Source: Ptiloglossa arizonensis (lineage: Eukaryota > Arthropoda > Insecta > Hymenoptera > Colletidae). Taken from it: DNA of 64,000 bases. The notes beneath the pieces are model-generated. The model worked only from the letters and a program-made list of their open reading frames with translations. It ran no database searches and was not told the origin of the DNA. Below are positions 49,943 through 63,210 of this stretch, one piece after another. The position numbers were made by a program, and so were the translations under genes. The stretch spans positions 248,001 to 312,000 of the forward strand of contig NW_027478771.1 in assembly GCF_051014685.1 (NCBI RefSeq), written 5' to 3'. Positions within the stretch are counted from its first letter, which is position 1. Each line of letters starts with the position of its first letter.

Positions 49943-50474
49943 ATGGCCTAGGCACAAAATTCACATACCGTTGTAATCGGGCGAGTTTCTACTTTCAGAT
50001 GCAATAGGAATTTTTGGGTTAGGTCAATCCGTTCGCGAGATATGGGACTTTGAAGCTAAGAAATGGTTGAGAAGACAACAAATTTTTCGCAATTCTGCTG
50101 ATCCAAACGCTTAACCAGAATGGCCTAGGGAAAAAATACACATACTGTTGTAATCGGGCGAGTTTTTACTTTCACACGCAACAGGAATTTTTGGGTTAGG
50201 TCAATCCGTTCGCGAGATATGGGAGTTTGAAGCCAAGAAATGGTTGAGGAGGCAAAATATTTTTCGCAATTCTGCTGATCCAAACGCTTAACCAGAATGG
50301 CCTAGGGACAAAATACACATACCGTTGTAATCGGGCGAGTTTCTACTTTCAGATGCAATAGGAATTTTTGGGTTAGGTCAATCCGTTCGGGAGATATGGG
50401 AGTTTGAAGCCAAGAAATGGTTGAGGAGACAACAAATTTTTCGCACTTCTGCTGCTCCAAACGCTTAACCAGAA
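49386..50474. repeat. Tandem trimer duplication (2 x about 530 bp)
   Basis: The stretch 49,386-49,915 is repeated from 49,916 to about 50,474. Both carry GGCACAAAATTCAC, CATACTGTTG (49,611 and 50,141) and GGTTGAGGAGGCAAA. The only difference I saw is the single A missing from the first copy near 49,722. Confidence 0.88.
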
Positions 50475-53379
50475 TGGCCTAGGGAAAAAATACACATACC
50501 GTTGTAATCGGGCGAGTTTTTACTTTCACACGCAACAGGAATTTTTGGGTTAGGTCAATCCGTTCGCGAGATATGGGAGTTTGAAGCCTAGAAATGGTTG
50601 AGAAGGCATACAATTTTTCGCAATTCTGCTGATCCAAACGCTTAACCAGAATGGCCTAGGGAAAAAATACACATACCGTTGTAATCGGGCGAGTTTTTAC
50701 TTTCACACGCAATAGGAATTTTTGGGTTAGGTCAATCCGTTCGCGAGATATGGGAGTTTGAAGCCAAGAAATGGTTGAGAAGGCATACAATTTTTCGCAA
50801 TTCTGCTGATCCAAACGCTTAACCAGAATGGCCTAGGGAAAAAATACACATACCGTTGTAATCGGGCGAGTTTCAACTTTCAGATGCAATAGGAATTTTT
50901 GGGTTAGGTCAATCCGTTCGGGAGATATGGGAGTTTGAAGCCAAGAAATGGTAGAGAAGGCAAAAAATTTTTAACAATTCTGCTGCTCCAATCGCTTAAC
51001 CAGAATGACCTAGGGAAAAATACACGTACCTTTGCAATCGGGCGAGTTTCTACTTTCAAATGCAATAGGAACTTTTGGGTTAGGTCAATCCGTTCGCGAG
51101 ATATGGGACTTTGAAGCTAAGAAATGGTTGAGAAGACAACAAATTTTTCGCAATTCTGCTGCTCCAAACGCTTAACCAGAATGGGCTAGGGAAAAAATAC
51201 ACATACCGTTGTAATCGGGCGAGTTTCTACTTTCAGACGCAACAGGAATTTTTGGGTTAGGTCAATCCGTTCGCGAGATATGGGAGTTTGAAGCCAAGAA
51301 ATGGTTGAGAAGACAACAAATTTTTCGCACTTCTGCTGCTCCAAACGCTTAACCAGAATGGCCTAGGGGGAAAATACACGTACCGTTGTAATCGGGCGAG
51401 TGTCAACTTTCAAATGCAATAGGAACTTTTGTCAATCGTTCGCGAGATATGGGACTTTGAAGCTAAGAAATGGTTGAGAAGACAACAAAATTTTTCGCAA
51501 TTCTGCTTGCTCCCAAAAACGCTTAACCAGAATGGGCTAGGGAAAAAATACACATACCGTTGTAATCGGGCGAGTTTCTACTTTCAAATGCAATAGGAAT
51601 TTTTGGGTTAGGTCAATCCGTTCGCGAGATATGGGAGTTTGAAGCCAAGAAATGGTTGAGAAGGCATACAATTTTTCGCAATTCTGCTGATCCAAACGCT
51701 TAACCAGAATGGCCTAGGGAAAAAATACACATACCGTTGTAATCGGGCGAGTTTCTACTTTCAGATGCAATAGGAATTTTAGGGTTAGGTCAATCCGTTC
51801 GGGAGATATGGGAGTTTGAAGCCAAGAAATGGTAGAGAAGGCAAAAAATTTTTAACAATTCTGCTGCTCCAATCGCTTAACCAGAATGACCTAGGGAAAA
51901 ATACACGTACCGTTGCAATCGGGCGAGTTTCTACTTTCAAATGCAAATAGGAATTTTTGGGTTAGGTCAATTCGTTCGCGAGATATGGGAGTTTGAAGAC
52001 AAGGAATGGTTGAGAAGGCAAAAAATTTTTCGCAATTCTGCTGCTTCAAACGCTTAACCAGAATGGCCTAGGGAAAAAAATACACATACCGTTGTAATCG
52101 GGCGAGTTTCTACTTTCAGATGCAATAGGAATTTTTGGGTTAGGTCAATCCGTTCGGGAGACATGGGAGTTTGAAGCCAAGAAATGGTTGAGAAGACAAC
52201 AAATTTTTTCGCACTTCTGCTGCTCCAAACGCTTAACCAGAATGGCCTAGGCACAAAATTCACATACCGTTGTAATCGGGCGAGTTTCTACTTTCAGATG
52301 CAATAGGAATTTTTGGGTAGGTCAAATTCGTTCGCGAGATATGGGACTTTGAAGCTAAGAAATGGTTGAGAAGACAACAAATTTTTCGCAATTCTGCTGA
52401 TCCAAACGCTTAACCAGAATGGCCTAGGCACAAAATTCACATACCGTTGTAATCGGGCGAGTTTCTACTTTCAGATGCAATAGGAATGTTTGGGTTAGGT
52501 CAATCCGTTCGCGAGATATGGGACTTTGAAGCTAAGAAATGGTTGAGAAGACAACAAATTTTTCGCAATTCTGCTGATCCAAACGCTTAACCAGAATGGC
52601 ATAGGGAAAAAATACACATACCGTTGTAATCGGGCGAGTTTTTACTTTCACACGCAACAGGAATTTTTGGGTTAGGTCAATCCGTTCGCGAGATATGGGA
52701 GTTTGAAGCCAAGAAATGGTTGAGGAGGCAAAATATTTTTCGCAATTCTGCTGATCCAAACGCTTAACCAGAATGGCCTAGGGACAAAATACACATACCG
52801 TTGTAATCGGGCGAGTTTCTACTTTCAGATGCAATAGGAATTTTTGGGTTAGGTCAATCCGTTCGGGAGATATGGGAGTTTGAAGCCAAGAAATGGTTGA
52901 GGAGACAACAAATTTTTCGCACTTCTGCTGCTCCAAACGCTTAACCAGAATGGCCTAGGGAAAAAATACACATACCGTTGTAATCGGGCGAGTTTTTACT
53001 TTCACACGCAACAGGAATTTTTGGGTTAGGTCAATCCGTTCGCGAGATATGGGAGTTTGAAGCCAAGAAATGGTTGAGAAGGCATACAATTTTTCGCAAT
53101 TCTGCTGATCCAAACGCTTAACCAGAATGGCCTAGGGAAAAAATACACATACCGTTGTAATCGGGCGAGTTTTTACTTTCACACGCAATAGGAATTTTTG
53201 GGTTAGGTCAATCCGTTCGCGAGATATGGGAGTTTGAAGCCAAGAAATGGTTGAGAAGGCATACAATTTTTCGCAATTCTGCTGATCCAAACGCTTAACC
53301 AGAATGGCCTAGGGAAAAAATACACATACCGTTGTAATCGGGCGAGTTTCAACTTTCAGATGCAATAGGAATTTTTGGG
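50475..53379. repeat. Irregular monomers with indel-rich patch
   Basis: Continues the E-type classes, with CGAGTTTCAAC markers at 50,867 and 53,343 (2,476 bp apart). The segment 51,427-52,330 has many more one-base insertions and deletions than the rest of the window. No gene is apparent. Confidence 0.75.
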
Positions 53380-56300
53380 TTAGGTCAATCCGTTCGGGAG
53401 ATATGGGAGTTTGAAGCCAAGAAATGGTAGAGAAGGCAAAAAATTTTTAACAATTCTGCTGCTCCAATCGCTTAACCAGAATGACCTAGGGAAAAATACA
53501 CGTACCTTTGCAATCGGGCGATTTTCTACTTTCAAATGCAATAGGAATTTTTGGGTTAGGTCAATCCGTTCGCGAGATATGGGAGTTTGAAGCCAAGAAA
53601 TGGTTGAGAAGGCATACAATTTTTCGCAATTCTGCTGATCCAAACCCTTAACCAGAATGGCCTAGGGAAAAAATACACATACCGTTGTAATCGGGCGAGT
53701 TTCTACTTTCAGATGCAATAGGAATTTTTGGGTTAGGTCAATCCGTTCGGGAGATATGGGAGTTTGAAGCCAAGAAATGGTAGAGAAGGCAAAAAATTTT
53801 TAACAATTCTGCTGCTCCAATCGCTTAACCAGAATGACCTAGGGAAAAATACACGTACCGTTGCAATCGGGCGAGTTTCTACTTTCAAATGCAATAGGAA
53901 TTTTTGGGTTAGGTCAATTCGTTCGCGAGATATGGGAGTTTGAAGACAAGGAGTGGTTGAGAAGGCAAAAAATTTTTCGCAATTCTGCTGCTTCAAACGC
54001 TTAACCAGAATGGCCTAGGGAAAAAATACACATACCGTTGTAATCGGGCGAGTTTCTACTTTCAGATGCAATAGGAATTTTTGGGTTAGGTCAATCCGTT
54101 CGGGAGACATGGGAGTTTGAAGCCAAGAAATGGTTGAGAAGACAACAAATTTTTCGCATTTCTGCTGCTCCAAACGCTTAACCAGAATGGCCTAGGCACA
54201 AAATTCACATACCGTTGTAATCGGGCGAGTTTCTACTTTCAGATGCAATAGGAATTTTTGGGTTAGGTCAATCCGTTCGCGAGATATGGGACTTTGAAGC
54301 TAAGAAATGGTTGAGAAGACAACAAATTTTTCGCAATTCTGCTGATCCAAACGCTTAACCAGAATGGCCTAGGGAAAAAATACACATACCGTTGTAATCG
54401 GGCGAGTTTTTACTTTCACACGCAACAGGAATTTTTGGGTTAGGTCAATCCGTTCGGGAGATATGGGAGTTTGAAGCCAAGAAATGGTAGAGAAGGCAAA
54501 AAATTTTAACAATTCTGCTGCTCCAATCGCTTAACCAGAATGACCTAGGGAAAAATACACGTACCGTTGCAATCGGGCGAGTTTCTACTTTCAAATGCAA
54601 TAGGAATTTTTGGGTTAGGTCAATTCGTTCGCGAGATATGGGAGTTTGAAGACAAGGAATGGTTGAGAAGGCAAAAAATTTTTCGCAATTCTGCTGCTTC
54701 AAACGCTTAACCAGAATGGCCTAGGGAAAAAATACACATACCGTTGTAATCGGGCGAGTTTCTACTTTCAGATGCAATAGGAATTTTGGGTTAGGTCAAT
54801 ACGTTCGGGAGACATGGGAGTTTGAAGCCAAGAAATGGTTGAGAAGACAACAAATTTTTCGCATTTCTGCTGCTCCAAACGCTTAACCAGAATGGCCTAG
54901 GCACAAAATTCACATACCGTTGTAATCGGGCGAGTTTCTACTTTCAGATGCAATAGGAATTTTTGGGTTAGGTCAATCCGTTCGCGAGATATGGGACTTT
55001 GAAGCTAAGAAATGGTTGAGAAGACAACAAATTTTTCGCAATTCTGCTGATCCAAACGCTTAACCAGAATGGCCTAGGGAAAAAATACACATACCGTTGT
55101 AATCGGGCGAGTTTTTACTTTCACACGCAACAGGAATTTTTGGGTTAGGTCAATCCGTTCGCGAGATATGGGAGTTTGAAGCCAAGAAATGGTTGAGGAG
55201 GCAAAATATTTTTCGCAATTCTGCTGATCCAAACGCTTAACCAGAAAGGCCTAGGGACAAAATACACATACCGTTGTAGTCGGGCGAGTTTCTACTTTCA
55301 GATGCAATAGGAATTTTTGGGTTAGGTCAATCCGTTCGGGAGATATGGGAGTTTGAAGCCAAGAAATGGTTGAGGAGACAACAAATTTTTCGCACTTCTG
55401 CTGCTCCAAACGCTTAACCAGAATGGCCTAGGGAAAAAATACACATACCGTTGTAATCGGGCGAGTTTTTACTTTCACACGCAATAGGAATTTTTGGGTT
55501 AGGTCAATCCGTTCGCGAGATATGGGAGTTTGAAGCCAAGAAATGGTTAAGAAGGCATACAATTTTTCGCAATTCTGCTGATCCAAACGCTTAACCAGAA
55601 TGGCCTAGGGAAAAAATACACATACCGTTGTAATCGGGCGAGTTTCTACTTTCAGATGCAATAGGAATTTTTGGGTTAGGTCAATCCGTTCGGGAGATAT
55701 GGGAGTTTGAAGCCAAGAAATGGTAGAGAAGGCAAAAAATTTTTAACAATTCTGCTGCTCCAATCGCTTAACCAGAATGACCTAGGGAAAAATACACGTA
55801 CCTTTGCAATCGGGCGAGTTTCTACTTTCAAATGCAATAGGAATTTTTGGGTTAGGTCAATTCGTTCGCGAGATATGGGAGTTTGAAGACAAGGAATGGT
55901 TGAGAAGGCAAAAAATTTTTCGCAATTCTGCTGCTTCAAACGCTTAACCAGAATGGCCTAGGGAAAAAATACACATACCGTTGTAATCGGGCGAGTTTCT
56001 ACTTTCAGATGCAATAGGAATTTTTGGGTTAGGTCAATCCGTTCGGGAGACATGGGAGTTTGAAGCCAAGAAATGGTTGAGAAGACAACAAATTTTTCGC
56101 ATTTCTGCTGCTCCAAACGCTTAACCAGAATGGCCTAGGGACAAAATTCACATACCGTTGTAATCGGGCGAGTTTCTACTTTCAGATGCAATAGGAATTT
56201 TTGGGTTAGTTCAATCCGTTCGCGAGATATGGGACTTTGAAGCTAAGAAATGGTTGAGACGACAACAAATTTTTCGCAATTCTGCTGCTCCAAACGCTTA

Positions 56301-57060
56301 ACCAGAAAGGGCTAGGGAAAAAATACACATACCGTTGTAATCGGGCGAGTTTTTACTTTCATACGCAACAGGAATTTTTGGGTTAGGTCAATCCTTTCGC
56401 GAGATATCGGAGTTTGAAGCCAAGAAATGGTTGAGAAGGCATACAATTTTTCGCAATTCTGCTGATCCAAACGCTTAATCAGAATGGCCTAGGGAAAAAA
56501 TACACATACCGTTGTAATCGGGCGAGTGTCTACTCTCAGATGCAATAGGAATTTTTGGGTTAGGTCAATCCGTTCGGGAGATATGGGAGTTTGAAGCCAA
56601 GAAATGGTAGAGAAGGCAAAAAATTTTTAACAATTCTGCTGCTCCAATCGCTTAACCAGAATGGCCTAGGGAAAAAATACACATACCGTTGTAATCGGGC
56701 GAGTTTCTACTTTCAGAGGCAATAGGAATTTTTGGGTTAGGTCAATCCGTTCGCGAGATATGGGAGTTTGAAGCCAAGAAATGGTTGAGAAAGCATACAA
56801 TTTTTCGCAATTCTGCTGACCCAAACGCTTAACCAGAATGGCCTAGGGAAAAAATACACATACCGTTGTAATCGGGCGAGTTTCTACTTTCAGATGCAAT
56901 AGGAATTTTTGGGTTAGGTCAATCCGTTCGCGAGATATGGGACTTTGAAGCTAAGAAATGGTTGAGAAGACAACAAATTTTTCGCAACTCTGCTGCTCCA
57001 AACGCTTAACCAGAATGGGCGAGGGAAAAAATACACATACCGTTGTAATCGGGCGAGTTT
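53380..57060. repeat. Region rich in short-monomer modules
   Basis: Four modules lie at about 53,380, 53,733, 54,445 and 55,676, plus a hybrid at about 56,590 where the short-monomer left half joins a normal GGCCTAGGGAAAAAATAC right half. Between them are GGCACAAAATTCAC and GAGGAGGCAAAATATTT monomers as in 46-53 kb. No gene is apparent. Confidence 0.72.
53733..53996. repeat. Short-monomer module (A5 monomer plus partner), typical copy
   Basis: An AATGGTAGAGAAGGCAAAAA / TTTTTAACAATTC monomer with CCAATCGC, GACCTAGGG and only five A residues (one base shorter) is followed by a partner with GACAAGGAATGG and TGCTTCAAACGC. The pair recurs as a set at about 657, 986, 6667, 8436, 12,683, 13,390, 15,514, 16,221, 20,468, 22,418, 43,130, 44,537, 54,445, 55,676 and 58,507. 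In the core a different partner (TAGGAACTTTTGGG) follows. Confidence 0.85.
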
Positions 57061-60000
57061 CTACTTTCACACGCAACAGGAACTTTTGGGTTAGGTCAAT
57101 CCGTTCCCGCGATGTGGGAGTTTGAAGCCAAGGAATGGTTGAGAAGGCAAAAAATTTTTCGCAATTCTACTGCTCCAAACGCTTAACCAGAATGGCCTAG
57201 GGAAAAAATACACATACCGTTGTAATCGGGCGTGTTTCTACTTTCAGATGCAATAGAAATTTTTGGGTTAGGTCAATCCGTTCGCGAGATATGGGACTTT
57301 GAAGCTAAGAAATGGTTGAGAAGACAACAAATTTTTCGCAACTCTGCTGCTCCAAACGCTTAACCAGAATGGGCGAGGGAAAAAATACACATACCGTTGT
57401 AATCGGGCGAGTTTCTACTTTCACACGCAACAGGAACTTTTGGGTTAGGTCAATCCGTTCCCGCGATGTGGGAGTTTGAAGCCAAGGAATGGTTGAGAAG
57501 GCAAAAAATTTTTCGCAATTCTGCTGCTCCAAACGCTTAACCAGAATGGCCTAGGGAAAAAATACACATACCGTTGTAATCGGGCGAGTTTCTACTTTCA
57601 GATGCAATAGGAATTTTTGGGTTAGGTCAATCCGTTCGGGAGACATGGGAGTTTGAAGCCAAGAAATGGTTGAGAAGACAACAAATTTTTCGCATTTCTG
57701 CTGCTCCAAACGCTTAACCAGAATGACCTATGGACAAAATTCACATACCGTTGTAATCGGGCGAGTTTCTACTTTCAGATGCAATAGGAATTTTTGGGTT
57801 AGGTCAATCCGTTCGCGAGATGTGGGACTTTGAAGCTAAGAAATGGTTGAGAAGACAACAAATTTTTCTCAATTGTGCTGATCCAAACGCTTAACCAGTA
57901 TGGCCTGGGGAAAAAATACACATACCGCTGTAGGCGGGCGAGTTTCTACTTTCAGATGCAATAGGAATTTTTGGGTTAGGTCAATCCGTTCGCGAGATAT
58001 GGGACTTTGAAGCTAAGAAATGGTTGAGAAGACAACAAATTTTTCGCAACTCTGCTGCTCCAAACGCTTAACCAGAATGGGCGAGGGAAAAAATACACAT
58101 ACCGTTGTAATCGGGCGAGTTTCTACTTTCACACGCAACAGGAACTTTTGGGTTAGGTCAATCCGTTCCCGCGATGTGGGAGTTTGAAGCCAAGGAATGG
58201 TTGAGAAGGCAAAAAATTTTTCGCAATTCTGCTGCTCCAAACGCTTAACCAGAATGGCCTGGGGAAAAAATACACATACCGTTGTAATCGGGCGTGTTTC
58301 TACTTTCAGATGCAATAGAAATTTTTGGGTTAGGTCAATCCGTTCGCAAGATATGGGAGTTTGAAGCCAAGAAATGGTAGAGAAGGCAAAACATTTTTCG
58401 CAATTCTGCTGATCCAAACGCTTAACCAGAATGGCCTAGGGAAAAAATACACATACCGTTGTAATCGGGCGAGTTTCTACTTTCAGATGCAATAGGAATT
58501 TTTGGGTTAGGTCAATCCGTTCGGGAGATATGGGAGTTTGAAGCCAAGAAATGGTAGAGAAGGCAAAAAATTTTTAACAATTCTGCTGCTCCAATCGCTT
58601 AACCAGAATGACCTAGGGAGAAATACACGTACCGTTGCAATCGGGCGAGTTTCTACTTTCAAATGCAATAGGAATTTTTGGGTGAGGTCAATTCGTTCGC
58701 GAGATATGGGAGTTTGAAGACAAGGAATGGTTGAGAAGGCAAAAAATTTTTCGCAATTCTGCTGCTTCAAACGCTTAACCAGAATGGCCTAGGGAAAAAA
58801 TACACATACCGTTGTAATCGGGCGAGTTTCTACTTTCAGATGCAATGGGAATTTTTGGGTTAGGTCAATCCGTTCGGGAGACATGGGAGTTTGAAGCCAA
58901 GAAATGGTTGAGAAGACAACAAATTTTTCGCATTTCTGCTGCTCCAAACGCTTAACCAGAATGACCTAGGGACAAAATTCACATACCGTTGTAATCGGGC
59001 GAGTTTCTACTTTCAGATGCAATAGGAATTTTTGGGTTAGGTCAATCCGTTCGCGAGATATGGGACTTTGAAGCTAAGAAATGGTTGAGAAGACAACAAA
59101 TTTTTCGCAATTCTGCTGCTCCAAACGCTTAACCAGAATGGGCTAGGGAAAAAATACACATACCGTTGTAATCGGGCGAGTTTTTACTTTCACACGCAAC
59201 AGGAATTTTTGGGTTAGGTCAATCCGTTCGCGAGATATGGGAGTTTGAAGCCAAGAAATGGTTGAGAAGGCATACAATTTTTCGCAATTCTGCTGCTCCA
59301 AACGCTTAGCCAGAATGGGCTAGGGAAAAAATACACATACCTTTGTAATCGGGCGAGTTTCTACTTTCAGACGCAGCAGGAATTTTTGGTTTTGGTCAAT
59401 CCGTTCGCGAGATATGGGACTTTGAAGCTAAGAAACGGTTGAGAAGACAACAAATTTTTCTCAATTCTGCTGATCCAAACGCTTAACCAGAATGGCCTGG
59501 GGAAAAAATACACATACCGCTGTAGGCGGGCGAGTTTCTACTTTCAGATGCAATAGGAATTTTTGGGTTAGGTCAATCCGTTCGCGAGATATGGGACTTT
59601 GAAGCTAAGAAATGGTTGAGAAGACAACAAATTTTTCGCAACTCTGCTGCTCCAAACGCTTAACCAGAATGGGCTAGGGAAAAAATACACATACCGTTGT
59701 AATCGGGCGAGTTTCTACTTTCACACGCAACAGGAATTTTTGGGTTAGGTCATTCCGTTCCCGCGATGTGGGAGTTTGAAGCCAAGGAATGGTTGAGAAG
59801 GCAAAAAATTTTTCGCATTTCTGCTGCTCCAAACGCTTAACCAGAATGGGCTAGGGAAAAAATACACATACCGTTGTAATCGAGCGAGTTTCTACTTTCA
59901 GATGCAATAGGAATTTTTGGGTTAGGTCAATCCGTTCGGGAGACATGGGAGTTTGAAGCCAAGAAATGGTTGAGAAGACAACAAATTTTTCGCACTTCTG

Positions 60001-61794
60001 CTGCTCCAAACGCTTAACCAGAATGGCCTAGGGACAAAATTCACATACCGTTGTAATCGGGCGAGTTTCTACTTTCAGATGCAATAGAAATTTTTGGGTT
60101 AGGTCAATCCGTTCGCGAGATATGGGACTTTGAAGCTAAGAAATGGTTGAGAAGACAACAAATTTTTCGCAATTCTGCTGCTCCAAACGCTTAGCCAGAA
60201 TGGGCTAGGGAAAAAATACACATACATTTGTAATCGGGCGAGTTTCTACTTTCACACGCAACAGGAATTTTTGGGTTATGTCAATCCGTTCGCGAGATAT
60301 GGGACTTTGAACCTAAGAAATGGTTGAGAAGACAACAAATTTTTCGCAATTCTGCTGCTCCAAACGCTTAACCAGAATGGGCTAGGGAAAAAATACACAT
60401 ACCATTGTAATCGGGCGAGTTTTTACTTTCACACGCAACAGGAATTTTTGGGTTAGGTCAATCCTTTCGCGAGATATGGGAGTTTGAAGCCAAGAAATGG
60501 TTGAGAAGGCATACAATTTTTCGCAATTCTGCTGATCCGAACGCTTAATCAGAATGGCCTAGGGAAAAAATACACATACCGTTGTAATCGGGCGAGTTTC
60601 TACTTTCAGATGCAATAGGAATTTTTGGGTTAGGTCAATCCGTTCGCGAGATATGGGAGTTTGAAACCAAGAAATGGTTGAGAATGCATACAATTTTTCG
60701 CAATTCTGCTGATCCAAACGCTTAACCAGTATGGCCTAGGGAAAAAATACACATACCGTTGTAATCGGGCGAGTTTCTACTTTCAGATGCAATAGGAATT
60801 TTTGGGTTAGGTCAATCCGTTCGCGAGATATGGGACTTTGAAGCTAAGAAATGGTTGAGAAGACAACAAATTTTTCTCAATTCTGCTGATCCAAACGCTT
60901 AACCAGAATGGCCTGGGGAAAAAATACACATACCGCTGTAGGCGGGCGAGTTTCTACTTTCAGATGCAATAGGAATTTTTGGGTTAGGTCAATCCGTTCG
61001 CGAGATATGGGACTTTGAAGCTAAGAAATGGTTGAGAAGACAACAAATTTTTCGCAACTCTGCTGCTCCAAACGCTTAACCAGAATGGGCTAGGGAAAAA
61101 ATACACATACCGTTGTAATCGGGCGAGTTTCTACTTTCACACGCATCAGGAATTTTTGGGTTAGGTCATTCCGTTCCCGCGATGTGGGAGTTTGAAGCCA
61201 AGGAATGGTTGAGAAGGCAAAAAATTTTTCGCATTTCTGCTGCTCCAAACGCTTAGCCAGAATGGGCTAGGGAAAAAATACACATACCTTTGTAATCGGG
61301 CGAGTTTCTACTTTCACACGCAACAGGAATTTTTGGGTTAGGTCAATCCGTTCGCGAGATATGGGACATTGAAGCTAAGAAATGGTTGAGAAGACAACAA
61401 ATTTTTCGCAATTCTGCTGCTCCAAACGCTTAACCAGAATGGCCTAGGGACAAAATTCACATACCGTTGTAATCGGGCGAGTTTCTACTTTCAGATGCAA
61501 TAGAAATTTTTGGGTTAGGTCATTCCGTTCGCGAGATATGGGACTTTGAAGCTAAGAAATGGTTGAGAAGACAACAAATTTTTCGCAATTCTGCTGCTCC
61601 AAACGCTTAGCCAGAATGGGCTAGGGAAAAAATACACATACCTTTGTAATCGGGCGAGTTTCTACTTTCACACGCAACAGGAATTTTTGGGTTAGGTCAA
61701 TCCGTTCGCGAGATATGGGACATTGAAGCTAAGAAATGGTTGAGAAGACAACAAATTTTTCGCAATTCTGCTGCTCCAAACGCTTAACCAGAAT
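57061..61794. repeat. Tail domain with TTCCCGCG and TAGGCGGG variants
   Basis: GTTCCCGCGATGTGGGAG monomers occur with TTCC at 57,104, 57,458, 58,166, 59,758 and 61,174 (spacing 2, 4, 9 and 8 monomers) and again at 63,121. CCGCTGTAGGCGGGCGAG monomers occur at 57,931, 59,523 and 60,939, and again at 62,886. CGCTTAGCCAG and GACAAAATTCAC are further domain-specific variants. The paired spacings show the two markers travel together in one irregular higher-order unit. Confidence 0.82.
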
Positions 61795-63210
61795 GGGCTA
61801 GGGAAAAAATACACATACCGTTGTAATCGGGCGAGTTTTTACTTTCACACGCAACAGGAATTTTTGGGTTAGGTCAATCCGTCCGCGAGATATGGGAGTT
61901 TGAAGCCAAGAAATGGTTGAGAAGGCATACAATTTTTCGCAATTCTGCTGATCCAAACGCTTAATCAGAATGGCCTAGGGAAAAAATACACATACCGTTG
62001 TAATCGGGCGAGTTTCTACTTTCAGATGCAATAGGAATTTTTGGGTTAGGTCAATCCGTTCGCGAGATATGGGAGTTTGAAGCCAAGAAATGGTTGAGAA
62101 AGCATACAATTTTTCGCAATTCTGCTGATCCAAACGCTTAACCAGAATGGCCTAGGGAAAAAATACACATACCGTTGTAATCGGGCGAGTTTCTACTTTC
62201 AGATGCAATAGGAATTTTTGGGTTAGGTCAATCCGTTCGCGAGATATGGGAGTTTGAAGCCAAGAAATGGTTGAGAAGGCAAAACATTTTTCGCATTTCT
62301 GCTGCTCCAAACGCTTAACCAGAATGGCCTAGGGAAAAAACACGCATACCGTTGTAATCGGGCGAGTTTCTACTTTCACACGCAACAGGAATTTTTGGGT
62401 TAGGTCAATCCGTTCGCGAGATATGGGAGTTTGAAGCCAAGAAATGGTTGAGAAGGCAATATATTTTTCGCAATTCTGCTGATCCAAACGCTTAACCAGA
62501 ATGGCCTAGGGACAAAATACACATACCGTTGTAATCGGGCGAGTTTCTACTTTCAGATGCAATAGGAATTTTTGGGTTAGGTCAATCCGTTCGCGAGATA
62601 TGGGACTTTGAAGCAAAGAAATGGTTGAGAAGACAACAAATTTTTCGCAATTCTGCTGCTCCAAACGCCTAGCCAGAATGGGCTAGGGAAAAAATACACA
62701 TACCTTTGTAATCGGGCGAGTTTCTACTTTCAGACGCAGCAGGAATTTTTGGGTTTGGTCAATCCGTTCGCGAGATATGGGACTTTGAAGCTAAGAAATG
62801 GTTGAGAAGACAACAAATTTTTCTCAATTCTGCTGATCCAAACGCTTAACCAGAATGGCCTGGGGAAAAAATACACATACCGCTGTAGGCGGGCGAGTTT
62901 CTACTTTCAGATGCAACAGGAATTTTTGGGTTAGGTCAATCCGTTCGCGAGATATGGGACTTTGAAGCTAAGAAATGGTTGAGAAGACAACAAATTTTTC
63001 GCAACTCTGCTGCTCCAAACGCTTAACCAGAATGGGTTAGGGAAAAAATACACATACCGTTGTAATCGGGCGAGTTTCTACTTTCACACGCAACAGGAAT
63101 TTTTGGGTTAGATCAATCCGTTCCCGCGATGTGGGAGTTTGAAGCCAAGGAATGGTTGAGAAGGCAAAAAATTTTTCGCAATTCTGCTGCTCCAAACGCT
63201 TAACCAGAAT
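61795..63210. repeat. 8-monomer higher-order repeat F, copy 1
   Basis: Starts at GGGCTAGGG before a CAATCCGTCCGCGAG variant (GTCC at 61,881). It then carries GAGAAAGCATAC, AAAAAACACGCATACCG, GGCAATATATTTTTCGC (62,452), GAAGCAAAGAAATGG, CGCCTAGCCAG, CAGACGCAGCAGG, TAGGCGGG and GTTCCCGCG. Copy 2 begins 1,416 bp later. Confidence 0.86.

Noticed and set aside
51427..52330. Inserted mobile element causing the disturbed patch
   Set aside because: All sequence in the patch is still satellite, with one-base gains and losses and one 7-bp loss. There are no terminal repeats or target-site duplications.
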